64,000 nt of DNA. It comes from Palsa-504 sp963800415. GTDB lineage: Bacteria; Actinomycetota; Actinomycetes; Streptosporangiales; Streptosporangiaceae. The notes under the pieces were generated by a model. It had not been told where the DNA came from. It saw nothing but the letters and a program-made list of their open reading frames with translations, and did no database searches. Each line of letters starts with the position of its first letter. Within the stretch, counting starts at the first letter, position 1. Positions 41,973 to 49,755 of the stretch are shown in pieces. The stretch spans positions 28,948-92,947 of the forward strand of contig CAWDBS010000019.1 in NCBI GenBank assembly GCA_963800415.1, in the 5' to 3' direction. Both the position numbers and the translations under genes were made by a program.

Positions 41973-43409
41973 ATGGCGGAACGCTGGAGCGCGGGAGTGC
42001 TCCATTACGCGGAGATGGGCTACTGGCAGCCGGACTACGTGCCGAAGCCGTCCGACGTGCTCGCGGCCTTCCGCGTCACGCCGCAGCCGGGGATTCCGCC
42101 CGAGGAAGCGGGGGCGGCGGTGGCGGGCGAGTCGTCGACGGCGACCTGGACGGTGGTGTGGACGGACCGGCTGACCGCGTATGAGCACTACCAGGCCAAG
42201 TGCTACAGCGTCGAGCCGGTGCCAGGCCTCGACGGCCAGTACATCGCCCGCATCGCCTACGACCTGGATCTGTTCGAGGAAGGCTCGGTCGCGAACCTCA
42301 CCTCCTCGATCATCGGCAACGTGTTCGGGTTCAAGGCGCTGAAGGCGCTGCGGCTGGAGGACATGCGCATCCCGCCGCATTACATCAAGACCTTCCAGGG
42401 GCCTGCGCACGGCATCGTGATGGAACGCGAGTACCTGAACAAATACGGCCGTCCGCTGCTTGGCGCGACGGTGAAGCCGAAGCTCGGGCTTTCGGCGAAG
42501 AACTACGGCCGCGTGGTTTACGAGGCGCTCCGGGGCGGCCTCGACTTCACCAAGGACGACGAGAACATCAACAGTCAGCCGTTCATGCGCTGGCGTGACC
42601 GGTTCCTGCACGCCATGGAGGCGGTTAACCGGGCGCAGGCGGAGACCGGTGAGATCAAGGGTCACTACTGCAACGTCACCGCGGCGACGATGGAAGACAT
42701 GTACGAGCGGGCCGAGTGCGCGGCGGATCTCGGCAGCGTCATCGTCATGATCGACCTGACCGTCGGTTACACCGCCATCCAGTCGATGGCGAAGTGGGCC
42801 AGGCGCAACGGGGTGCTGCTGCACCTGCACCGGGCCGGCCACGGGACCTACACGCGGCAGAAGAACCATGGCGTCAGCTTCCGCGTCATCGCCAAGTGGA
42901 TGCGGATGGCCGGCGTCGACCACATCCACGCCGGCACGGTGGTCGGAAAGCTCGAAGGTGACCCGAATATGGTGGCCGGCGACTACGACGTCCTGCGGGC
43001 CGACCAGGCGGAGCCGGACCCGCTGAAGGGCTTGTACTTCGAGCAGGACTGGGCGTCGATGCCGGGCGTGATGCCCGTTGCCTCGGGCGGCATCCACGCC
43101 GGCCAGATGCACCAGCTGCTGCACTACCTGGGCGAGGACGTGATCCTGCAGTTCGGCGGGGGCACGATCGGGCACCCGCTGGGCATCGCGGCAGGCGCCA
43201 CCGCGAACCGGGTGGCGCTGGAAGTGATGGTCAAGGCGCGCAACGAGGGCCGCAACCTGCTGGCGGAGGGACCCGACATCCTGCGGTCGGCGGCCAAGCG
43301 CAGCCGCGAGCTCGACATGGCCCTGTCGACCTGGGGCGATGTGAGCTTCGACTTCGAGTCCACCGACACGCCGGACGTGGTCGCGGTGCCGGCGCTGGGG
43401 AGTGCCTGA
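41973..43409 (+). CDS. cbbL: RuBisCO large subunit, red-type form I
   Basis: 478 residues; carboxylates ribulose 1,5-bisphosphate. Active-site residues are all present: Lys168 and Lys170 in GATVKPKLGLSAKNYG, the carbamylated Lys194 with Asp196 and Glu197 in GGLDFTKDDENINSQPFMRW, then LHLHRAGHGTYTRQK, DHIHAGTVVGKLEGD with loop-6 Lys, and ASGGIHAGQMHQL. NSQPFMRWRDRF and the overall sequence indicate form IC/ID (red type), as confirmed by the neighbouring cbbX. GGGAG six bases before the ATG at 41973 fixes the start. It lies directly before cbbS. Confidence 0.97.
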   Translation: MAERWSAGVLHYAEMGYWQPDYVPKPSDVLAAFRVTPQPGIPPEEAGAAVAGESSTATWTVVWTDRLTAYEHYQAKCYSVEPVPGLDGQYIARIAYDLDLFEEGSVANLTSSIIGNVFGFKALKALRLEDMRIPPHYIKTFQGPAHGIVMEREYLNKYGRPLLGATVKPKLGLSAKNYGRVVYEALRGGLDFTKDDENINSQPFMRWRDRFLHAMEAVNRAQAETGEIKGHYCNVTAATMEDMYERAECAADLGSVIVMIDLTVGYTAIQSMAKWARRNGVLLHLHRAGHGTYTRQKNHGVSFRVIAKWMRMAGVDHIHAGTVVGKLEGDPNMVAGDYDVLRADQAEPDPLKGLYFEQDWASMPGVMPVASGGIHAGQMHQLLHYLGEDVILQFGGGTIGHPLGIAAGATANRVALEVMVKARNEGRNLLAEGPDILRSAAKRSRELDMALSTWGDVSFDFESTDTPDVVAVPALGSA

Positions 43410-43410
43410 C

Positions 43411-43836
43411 ATGCGGATAACCCAGGGGACGTTCTCCTACCTGCCGGACCTCACCGACGAGGAGATCAGCCGCCAGCTCGGCTACGCGCTCAGCAACGGC
43501 TGGGCCCTGTCGGTGGATTTCACCGACGACCCGCACCCGCGGAACAACTACTGGGACATGTGGGGGCTGCCGATGTTCGGCCTGGTGGACCCGGCGGGTG
43601 CGCTGCACGAGATCAACGAGTGCCGCCGGGTCTACCCGGATAGGTACATCAAGGTATCCGCCTACGACGCCCGGCAGGGCAGGCAGACGGTCGCGCTGTC
43701 GTTCCTGGTCAACCGGCCGGCCCAGGAGCCGGGGTTCCGGCTTGACCGGCAGGAGGCGGCCGACCGGCGCATCCGTTACAGCCTCCACCCGTACGCCCTC
43801 GACCGCCCGGCCGGCACCCGGTACGGCCCGCCATGA
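43411..43836 (+). CDS. cbbS: RuBisCO small subunit, red-type
   Basis: 141 residues. ITQGTFSYLPDLTDEEISRQ opens the protein; WALSVDFTDDPHPRNNYWDM and WGLPMFGLVDPAGALHEINE are conserved core segments of form IC/ID small subunits. The C-terminal extension after VALSFLVNRPAQEPGF, which forms a beta hairpin lining the central channel in red-type enzymes, is present. GGGGAG before the ATG at 43411 serves as ribosome site, within the end of cbbL. Its stop overlaps the cbbX start as ATGA. Confidence 0.95.
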   Translation: MRITQGTFSYLPDLTDEEISRQLGYALSNGWALSVDFTDDPHPRNNYWDMWGLPMFGLVDPAGALHEINECRRVYPDRYIKVSAYDARQGRQTVALSFLVNRPAQEPGFRLDRQEAADRRIRYSLHPYALDRPAGTRYGPP

Positions 43837-44918
43837 GCGGGCCTGACGGCCACGCCGCCTCCCGTCCGCTGTTCGCGCTGCCCACGCCGGCGGGACGCGT
43901 GCCGGGCGGGCCCGGGCCGGCGGGACGCGCGCCGGGCGGGCCCGGGCCGGCGGGACGCGCGCCGGGCGGGCCCGGGCCGGCGGGGCCCGCGCCGGAGGGG
44001 GCCGCCGGTCCCGGCGGTGACCAGCGGCCCGCGGTCCCGGAGCCGCTCCCGGACGACGCGACCGTGGACCTTGCGGCCGAACGCGCCGCGGCCGGAGTCG
44101 ACGAGATCATCGAGGCGCTGGACCGGGATCTCGTCGGCCTGCGGCCGGTGAAGACCCGGGTCGAGGAGATCGCCTCGCTGCTGCTCATCGACCGGCTGCG
44201 GGCCCGGTTCGGGCTATCGGCAGGAGCGCCCAGCCTGCACATGTGCTTCACCGGCAACCCCGGCACCGGCAAGACAACGGTGGCGCTGCGGATGGCCAGG
44301 CTCCTGCACCGGATGGGCTACCTGCGCCACGGCCGGGTCGTCTCGGCGACCCGGGACGACCTCGTGGGACAGTACGTCGGGCATACCGCCCCGAAGACCA
44401 AGGACGTGCTCAACCGGGCCATGGGCGGGGTGCTGTTCATCGACGAGGCCTATTACCTCTACCGCGCCGACAACGAGCGTGACTACGGCCAGGAAGCCAT
44501 CGAGATCCTGCTCCAGTACATGGAGAACTACCGGGACGACCTGGTTGTCATCATGGCCGGGTACGCCGACCGGATGGAGACGTTCTTCGCGTCCAATCCC
44601 GGGATGAGCTCGCGCATCGCGCACCACCTGGAGTTTCCGGACTACTCGCTGGACGAGCTCGTGGCCATCGGCCAGCTGATGCTGAGCGAGCGGCGCTACC
44701 GCCTGTCGCCGGAGGCGGAATCGGTGTTCCGCGACTACCTCGCCCGCCGGATGAGCCAGCCCCGGTTCGCCAACGCGCGCAGCGTCCGCAACGCCCTTGA
44801 GCGCGCCCGGCTGCGGCACGCGAACCGGCTGATCGCGGCCAGCGGCACCCCGGCCAAGGACGACCTGATGCGCCTGGAGCCCGCCGACTTCCTGGCCAGC
44901 CGCGTCTTCAGCGGCTAG
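43833..44918 (+). CDS. cbbX: CbbX, red-type RuBisCO activase
   Basis: 361 residues. The AAA+ core has Walker A FTGNPGTGKTTVALRMA and Walker B GVLFIDEAYYLYR. Further landmarks are LVGQYVGHTAPKTKDVLNRA (pore-loop region), GMSSRIAHHLEFPDYSLDEL with the arginine finger, and ARSVRNALERARLRHANRL. CbbX threads the large-subunit C-terminus to release inhibitory sugar phosphates. The first 75 residues are an extension with Pro-Ala-Gly-Arg-Ala-Pro-Gly-Gly-Pro-Gly repeats, absent from characterised CbbX. ATGA overlap with cbbS indicates a cbbLSX operon. Confidence 0.95.
   Translation: MSGPDGHAASRPLFALPTPAGRVPGGPGPAGRAPGGPGPAGRAPGGPGPAGPAPEGAAGPGGDQRPAVPEPLPDDATVDLAAERAAAGVDEIIEALDRDLVGLRPVKTRVEEIASLLLIDRLRARFGLSAGAPSLHMCFTGNPGTGKTTVALRMARLLHRMGYLRHGRVVSATRDDLVGQYVGHTAPKTKDVLNRAMGGVLFIDEAYYLYRADNERDYGQEAIEILLQYMENYRDDLVVIMAGYADRMETFFASNPGMSSRIAHHLEFPDYSLDELVAIGQLMLSERRYRLSPEAESVFRDYLARRMSQPRFANARSVRNALERARLRHANRLIAASGTPAKDDLMRLEPADFLASRVFSG
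43887..43990 (+). repeat. 30-bp tandem repeats in the 5' end of cbbX
   Basis: Three near-perfect copies of a 30-bp unit beginning CCGGCGGGACGCG and ending GGCGGGCCCGGG (from 43887, 43917 and 43947), followed by a partial fourth. Each encodes a ten-residue Pro/Gly/Arg block at the N-terminus of CbbX. Confidence 0.93.
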
Positions 44919-44924
44919 CCGGCC

Positions 44925-45893
44925 CGCGTCAGTTAACCGGGCCGCGTCGAGCAGGTGGTAGACGAGCAGCAGCTGGGTGATGGCCAGCGGCTCGGTGCGC
45001 TGGCCCTCCCTGGTCCGGCCCAGGCACGCCGGCGGCTCGGAGCCGGTGCCGAGCCTGGACCAGATGGCCTTCTCCACCAGCTCGCTGTCGGCCCGGGCCG
45101 CGTCCCCGTGGATGTGCAGCGCGTCCACCGGGAGGCCGTCCGCGTCGCGCGCGAGCTTGAGGTGGATCGCCGGGCGTGAGCCGCTGTCGATGTCCTCGGG
45201 CACCACGCCGTCCAGGTCGGGGTGCCTGATCGTCGGCCGTAGCATCAGTTCGGCGGACAGCGGCGTGCCGTCCGGCACGACCCGGCCCGGGATCGGCGCG
45301 AACCTGATGACGATATCCGCGAACGCGCGCTGCGGCAGGATGAACGCCGCGGACTCCGCCTCGCGGCGTTCCAGCTCGGCCAGCACCTGATCCGCCGTGT
45401 AGCCCCGGTCCGCGGTGTCCCGGCTGACCTTCCAGGCCCGCCGGATCTCCTCCGGGGGGTCCAGGTAGACGGTCGCGTCGAAGCAGGCGCGGGCGAGCTT
45501 GGTGTGCAGCGGCAGCAGCCCCTCGACGATGACGAACTGACGCGGCTCGACCAGCACCGGGCGGGTGAACTCACCCGCGTGATGGTCGTAGACCGGCTTG
45601 AGGATCGGCTGGCCCCGGGCGAGCAGTTGCAGGTGCTGCTCCATGATCTGGATGTAATTGCAGTCGGGATGCAGCGGGGTGAACGGCAGCTGGCGGCGTT
45701 CGGCCCGGTCATAGCGATGGTAGTCGTCCACGCAGACCGCCGTGCAGCGTTCGGCCCCGAGCGCCTGGACCAGGCCGCGGGTGATCGTGGTCTTCCCGGC
45801 CGCGCTGTCGCCGGCGATGGCGAGCATGACCGGCCTCGTCGGCGCATGCTCGGAGTACTCAGCTTGCTGCATCCGGAACAGCTTGTGCGGCAC
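44925..45893 (-). CDS. prkB: Phosphoribulokinase (no in-frame stop at the expected end)
   Basis: About 315 residues of homology; phosphorylates ribulose 5-phosphate to the RuBisCO substrate. The P-loop is LAIAGDSAAGKTTITRGLVQ, then CVDDYHRYDRAERRQLPFTP with the catalytic Asp, LHPDCNYIQIMEQHLQLL, FVIVEGLLPLHTKLARACFD and VYLDPPEEIRRAWKVSRDT, as in bacterial Prk. ATG 45872 or GTG 45893 may start it; the GTG has AGG-rich sequence upstream. The family normally ends just after QLLLVYHLLDAA, but here the frame stays open across the whole 3' part of cbbX to 44214. TGA and TAA triplets occur in the two other frames within 12 bases, so a one-base error or mutation is likely. It is convergent with cbbLSX. 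Confidence 0.88.
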
Positions 45894-46026
45894 GTGATCA
45901 CCTGCCTCGCTCGGGCACCGGCCTCGACTGTAGGCAGGCCCGCCCCAGGATGGCTTCCCCCGTCCGGGGGACATGCCGGGGATGGTGCTCTTATGCTGCG
46001 GTAATTCCGAACGTATCCTGACCGCC

Positions 46027-46680
46027 ATGGGACCGCTGCGCATCGTGCTCGTCGACGACCACGAGATGGTGCTGCAAGGCCTGAGCACCATCCTGGGCCG
46101 GTTCCTCGGCCGGGTCCGCGTGGTCGGCCAGGCGCTGGACGCGGACGCCGCCCAGAAGCTGGCCGGGACGCTACATCCGGACATCATCTTGTGCGACGTC
46201 CGCCTGAAGGAATCGAGCGGCCTGGACCTGTGCCGCAAGCTCCTGGAGCGCGACCCGGCGGCGAAGGTGGTCCTGCTGAGCGCCTACGACGACGAGCAGT
46301 ACCTGTTCCAGGCCATGCGGGTGGGCGCCAAGGGCTACCTGCTGAAGCAGATCACCGGCGAGGACCTGGTCCGGCACCTGGAACGGGTGGCCGAAGGCGA
46401 GACCGTCATCGACCCGGCGCTGGCCGGGCGGGCGGTCGCGTCCGCCGCGCGGCTGCGCGGCGGGGAGTTCTGGCCGGGCGCGGGCCTCGGCCTGACCCAG
46501 CGCGAGAGCGAGGTGCTCGCGCTGGCCGTCGCGGGCCTGTCCAACCGGGCCATCGCCGGCCGGCTCATCGTCGGCGAGGAAACCGTCAAGAGCCACCTGA
46601 GTTCGATATACCGGAAACTCGAGGTCAGCGACCGGGCCGGCGCGGTGACAGTCGCGCTGCGCGAGGGGATCTTCCATTGA
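46027..46680 (+). CDS. NarL/FixJ-family response regulator
   Basis: 217 residues. The receiver domain holds LVDDHEMVLQGLS, phospho-acceptor Asp57 in IILCDVRLKESSGLDLCRKL, and Lys in AKGYLLKQI. The C-terminal LuxR-type helix-turn-helix reads GLTQRESEVLALAVAGLSNR followed by AIAGRLIVGEETVKSHLSSI. ATG 46027 fits the family. It overlaps the following kinase start (TTGA), so the pair is co-translated. Target genes are unknown. Confidence 0.92.
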   Translation: MGPLRIVLVDDHEMVLQGLSTILGRFLGRVRVVGQALDADAAQKLAGTLHPDIILCDVRLKESSGLDLCRKLLERDPAAKVVLLSAYDDEQYLFQAMRVGAKGYLLKQITGEDLVRHLERVAEGETVIDPALAGRAVASAARLRGGEFWPGAGLGLTQRESEVLALAVAGLSNRAIAGRLIVGEETVKSHLSSIYRKLEVSDRAGAVTVALREGIFH

Positions 46681-47870
46681 CGGAGCACAGCGGGCCAAGT
46701 CCGCTGCCCCTCCAGGATCCTGAGGGTGAGAACGCCCTGCTGGCAGGCGTGGTGGAGGCGATCTCGGCGGGACTCGAGCTCGGCCCGCTGGCGGCCAGGA
46801 TCGCTGGCCTGATCGTCGCGGCCACCGCCACCGACGTGTGCTTCGTGCACGTGCTTGACGACGGCGGCACCGCGCTCACCCTGACCGGCGCGACCCCGCC
46901 GTTCGACGCCGCCGTCGGCAAGATCCGCCTGCTGCTCGGCGAGGGCGTCACCGGCTGGGTGGCCAGCCACGGCGAGCCGGTGACCATCGTCGACCACAAG
47001 GAGGCCGACCCCCGGTACCGCTACTTTCCCGAGCTCCGTGGCGGTGAGTTCACCTCGATGGCATCGGTGCCGATGGCGAGCCGGCCCTCGGGGCTGGCGG
47101 GAGTGCTGAACGTCCACACCCGTTCCCGCCGCATTTTCACCGAACGGGACGTGGTGCTTCTCACCGCGATTGGTTCCTTGTTCGCCGGGGTGGTCCATCA
47201 GGCGCGATTGCATCGCCGTCTCGCCGCTCGCGAGCATGCCCTCGAGCGGTTCGCCGAGCGGGTGATCGCGGCGCAGGAAGCCGAACGGCGGCGGCTGGCC
47301 GGCGATATTCACGACGGCATCTCGCAGCGGCTGATCAGTTTGTCCTACCACCTGGACGCGGCCGCCGACGCGCTGCGCGACGCGCCCGAGTTCACCGCCG
47401 AGCAGCTCGTGCTGGCCCGGCAGATGATCGACCTGACCCTGAACGAGGCGCGCGCCGCCATCTCCGGCCTGCGCCCGCCCGTCCTGGACGATCTCGGCCT
47501 GGCCGACGGCCTGGCCAGCCTGGCCCGCAGCATCGGTGCCGTGCAGGTGACGGTCGAAGCTGATGAGTGCGCGCTGCCCGAGCACGTCGAGATCGCCCTC
47601 TACCGGATCGCCCAGGAGGCGCTGCAGAACGTGGTCAAGCATGCCGGGGCCACGGCGGCCAGCGTTCTCCTGCGCTGCGACCCGGGACTGGTGTCGCTGC
47701 GGGTCACCGACAACGGCGCGGGCTTCCATCCGGACGCGGCCACGGGTGGCTTCGGCCTCAGCGGCATGGCCGAACGCGCCGAACTTGTCGGCGGCCGCCT
47801 CGGCGTGCACTCCGGCCCGGGCCGCGGCACCATCATCGAGGCCCGCATCCCGGTCACCCCGTGCCGCTAA
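46677..47870 (+). CDS. GAF-domain histidine kinase (HisKA_3/NarX type)
   Basis: 397 residues, soluble. Residues about 35-180 form a GAF domain (LLGEGVTGWVASHGEPVTIV and GVLNVHTRSRRIFTERD). The dimerisation and phosphorylation helix is ERRRLAGDIHDGISQRLISL with His212, and the ATPase domain shows ALYRIAQEALQNVVKHAGAT and DNGAGFHPDAATGGFGLSG. It starts at TTG 46677, overlapping the regulator stop, with GAGGGG upstream; this rare start is supported by spacing and by the N-terminal sequence. It is the cognate kinase of the adjacent NarL-type regulator. There is no membrane segment, so it senses a cytoplasmic cue. Confidence 0.9.
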   Translation: MTEHSGPSPLPLQDPEGENALLAGVVEAISAGLELGPLAARIAGLIVAATATDVCFVHVLDDGGTALTLTGATPPFDAAVGKIRLLLGEGVTGWVASHGEPVTIVDHKEADPRYRYFPELRGGEFTSMASVPMASRPSGLAGVLNVHTRSRRIFTERDVVLLTAIGSLFAGVVHQARLHRRLAAREHALERFAERVIAAQEAERRRLAGDIHDGISQRLISLSYHLDAAADALRDAPEFTAEQLVLARQMIDLTLNEARAAISGLRPPVLDDLGLADGLASLARSIGAVQVTVEADECALPEHVEIALYRIAQEALQNVVKHAGATAASVLLRCDPGLVSLRVTDNGAGFHPDAATGGFGLSGMAERAELVGGRLGVHSGPGRGTIIEARIPVTPCR

Positions 47871-47949
47871 TCCCGTCTGCCCCGGGCGCACTACCCACCC
47901 CAGAACCCCCAGGTAAGGCCTGGCACGATGTCGCATCGAGCCTGGCAAT

Positions 47950-47978
47950 AGCCGGCACGGTGTCACATCGTGCCGGCT
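47950..47978 (+). terminator. Hairpin after the two-component operon
   Basis: AGCCGGCACG (47950-47959), loop GTGTCACAT, CGTGCCGGCT (47969-47978): a perfect 10-bp stem 80 bp after the kinase stop. A weaker related pair (GCACGATGTCGCATCG) lies just upstream. No T-tract follows. Confidence 0.65.
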
Positions 47979-48013
47979 GTGCCGCCGGCTCTGTTCACCC
48001 ATAGCAGAGATAT

Positions 48014-48025
48014 TTTGAGATCAAA
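48014..48025. promoter_or_regulatory. Short palindrome before the MarR gene
   Basis: TTTGA, two bases, TCAAA: a perfect 5-bp inverted repeat in an AT-rich stretch about 40 bp upstream of the MarR-type gene. It may be its own operator. It is short, so chance is possible. Confidence 0.4.
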
Positions 48026-48065
48026 TGATTTGACATGGAAATAGCTGGGGTTGAAGACTGGTGGC

Positions 48066-48653
48066 GTGAGTGAGGGCGTGAGTGAGGCAGAGATCGCGCG
48101 GCCGGGCGAACCGGAGGCCGCAGCGGCTGAGTGCGGGCCGGGGCAGGCCCACCCGGGGTGGTTCTGGGGCGAGCCGTCGGACGGGCCGCCCGCGGACGGG
48201 CCGCCCGCGGACGCGCCGCTGCACGTCCTGCTGCTGGCCGCGTCCAGGATCATGGGCGCGTTCTACGCGGGGACGCTGGCGCAGTCAGGGCTGCGGGTCA
48301 GCCCGGCCGGGCTGGGCGTGCTGCGGGTGCTGCTGGCCGGAGACGGGCTCAAATCCAGCGACGTCGCGGCCCGGGGCTGGTCATCGCCGGGGACGCTGAC
48401 GTCGGTGGTGAACACGCTCGTCCGCGAGGGGTACGTCGAGCGGCGCAGCGACGCCGGGGACCGGCGCGTGGTCAGGCTGTTCGTGACCGATAAGGGACGC
48501 CAGGTCTGCGAGGACTACTACTCGCTGGCCGGGCCGCACTGGCAGGATGCCTTCGGCTTCGTGGACCCGGCCGACGAGCCGGTGATCCGCAAGTTCTTCC
48601 TCGAGATGATCGGGCATTTCAGCGAGCTGATGAGGAAGGAGCGCGGCAAGTGA
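48066..48653 (+). CDS. MarR-family transcriptional regulator
   Basis: 195 residues from GTG 48066. After a 50-residue Pro/Ala/Glu-rich extension (PSDGPPADGPPADAP from a short direct repeat) comes the winged helix: GLRVSPAGLGVLRVLLAGDG, KSSDVAARGWSSPGTLTSVV (recognition helix), REGYVERRSDAGDRRVVRLF (wing). TTG 48051 and GTG 48078 are other possible starts. It lies 130 bp before a DrrAB-type exporter in the same direction, with a 24-bp palindrome between them, so it is most likely the repressor of that exporter. Confidence 0.83.
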   Translation: MSEGVSEAEIARPGEPEAAAAECGPGQAHPGWFWGEPSDGPPADGPPADAPLHVLLLAASRIMGAFYAGTLAQSGLRVSPAGLGVLRVLLAGDGLKSSDVAARGWSSPGTLTSVVNTLVREGYVERRSDAGDRRVVRLFVTDKGRQVCEDYYSLAGPHWQDAFGFVDPADEPVIRKFFLEMIGHFSELMRKERGK

Positions 48654-48688
48654 CGCAGGACGTCAGGTTGTCGTGGTTCGGAAACCGG

Positions 48689-48712
48689 CGGTGTCAACCT
48701 CAGTTGACACCG
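48689..48712. promoter_or_regulatory. 24-bp perfect palindrome between MarR and exporter genes
   Basis: CGGTGTCAAC (48689-48698), CTCA, GTTGACACCG (48703-48712). Perfect 10-bp arms. The right arm includes TTGACA, a possible -35 box for the exporter genes. Position and size suit a MarR-dimer operator controlling them. Confidence 0.72.
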
Positions 48713-48735
48713 ACCGTTCGTCAACATAGGTAATT

Positions 48736-48788
48736 GACATCATGACGGTGACATCATGACGGTGACATCATGACGGTGACATCATGAC
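48736..48788 (+). repeat. 14-bp tandem repeats forming an ATGA staircase
   Basis: Repeats of GACATCATGACGGT place ATGs at 48742, 48756, 48770 and 48784. Each of the first three opens a five-codon frame (ATG ACG GTG ACA TCA) whose TGA overlaps the next ATG by two bases. The fourth ATG is the start of the exporter ATPase. The pattern is seen directly; its effect on translation is inferred. Confidence 0.93.
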
Positions 48789-49755
48789 TGGCGCCGCCGC
48801 GCTCGCGATACGGACCGAGGATCTGCGCAAGACCTACAGGTCGTCGCGCGGGGACGTGCCCGCCGTCCGCGGCATCGACCTTTCCGTCGGCACCGGCCAG
48901 TTCTTCGGCCTGCTCGGGCCGAACGGCGCGGGCAAGTCCACCACCATCGGCATGCTCACCACCCTGGTGCTGCCCACAGGCGGCCGGGCCTGGGTGGCCG
49001 GCCTGGACGTGGTGGCCGACCCGGTGGGGGTGAAGCGCAGGATCGGCGTGGTGACCCAGAACAACACGCTCGACATGCAGCTGACCGTGGCGGAGAACCT
49101 GGAGTTCCGCAGCCGGTTCTTCGGCCTGGGGCGGCGTGAGGCTTCGCGCCGCGCCGCCCAGCTGCTCGAGGTGTTCGGGCTGGCGGACCGGCGCGGGGCA
49201 ATGTCCACCGACCTGTCCGGTGGCCAGGCCAAGCGGCTGCTGATCGCGCGGGCCCTGGTGCACCGGCCGGACGTGCTGTTCCTGGACGAGCCGACCGCCG
49301 GACTCGACCCGCAGACCCGGGCCAACCTGTGGGACATCCTGCGGGTGCTGCACGCCGAGGGGCAGACCATCCTGCTGACCACGCACTACATGGAGGAAGC
49401 TGAGGCCCTGTGCGAGCAGGTCGCGGTGATCGACCACGGCGAGGTGCTCGCCTCGGGCACCGTGAACCAGCTCAAGGACGGCGCCGGCGCGGAAACGGTC
49501 ATCACGGTCCGGTACGACGAGCCGGTCCCCGACGGCCTGACGGAGCAGGCCAGCCTGGCCGGCCGGCCCGGCGTCAGCAAGGTGGAGGCCGACGGTGACT
49601 ACGTCCGGGTGTTCACCCGCGAGCCCGACGGCGTGCTCGGCGCTCTGGTCACGGCTGGCTCGGCGGCCGGCCTGAATGTGCGCGACGCGACCCAGCTCAA
49701 GCCGAGCCTGGAGACAGTGTTCCTCACCCTGACCGGACGGGAGTACCGCGAGTGA
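48784..49755 (+). CDS. ABC transporter ATP-binding protein (DrrA-like)
   Basis: 323 residues. Walker A is LGPNGAGKSTTIGMLTTLVL, the signature TDLSGGQAKRLLIARAL, Walker B VLFLDEPTAGLDPQTRANLW, and the switch histidine lies in ILLTTHYMEEAEALCEQVAV. A C-terminal 90-residue domain as in DrrA/NatA proteins follows (VITVRYDEPVPDG, LKPSLETVFLTLTGREYRE). It powers export of a drug-like or lipid substrate together with the permease, whose GTG start overlaps its stop. Translation may be tuned by the ATGA staircase upstream. Confidence 0.93.
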   Translation: MTGAAALAIRTEDLRKTYRSSRGDVPAVRGIDLSVGTGQFFGLLGPNGAGKSTTIGMLTTLVLPTGGRAWVAGLDVVADPVGVKRRIGVVTQNNTLDMQLTVAENLEFRSRFFGLGRREASRRAAQLLEVFGLADRRGAMSTDLSGGQAKRLLIARALVHRPDVLFLDEPTAGLDPQTRANLWDILRVLHAEGQTILLTTHYMEEAEALCEQVAVIDHGEVLASGTVNQLKDGAGAETVITVRYDEPVPDGLTEQASLAGRPGVSKVEADGDYVRVFTREPDGVLGALVTAGSAAGLNVRDATQLKPSLETVFLTLTGREYRE

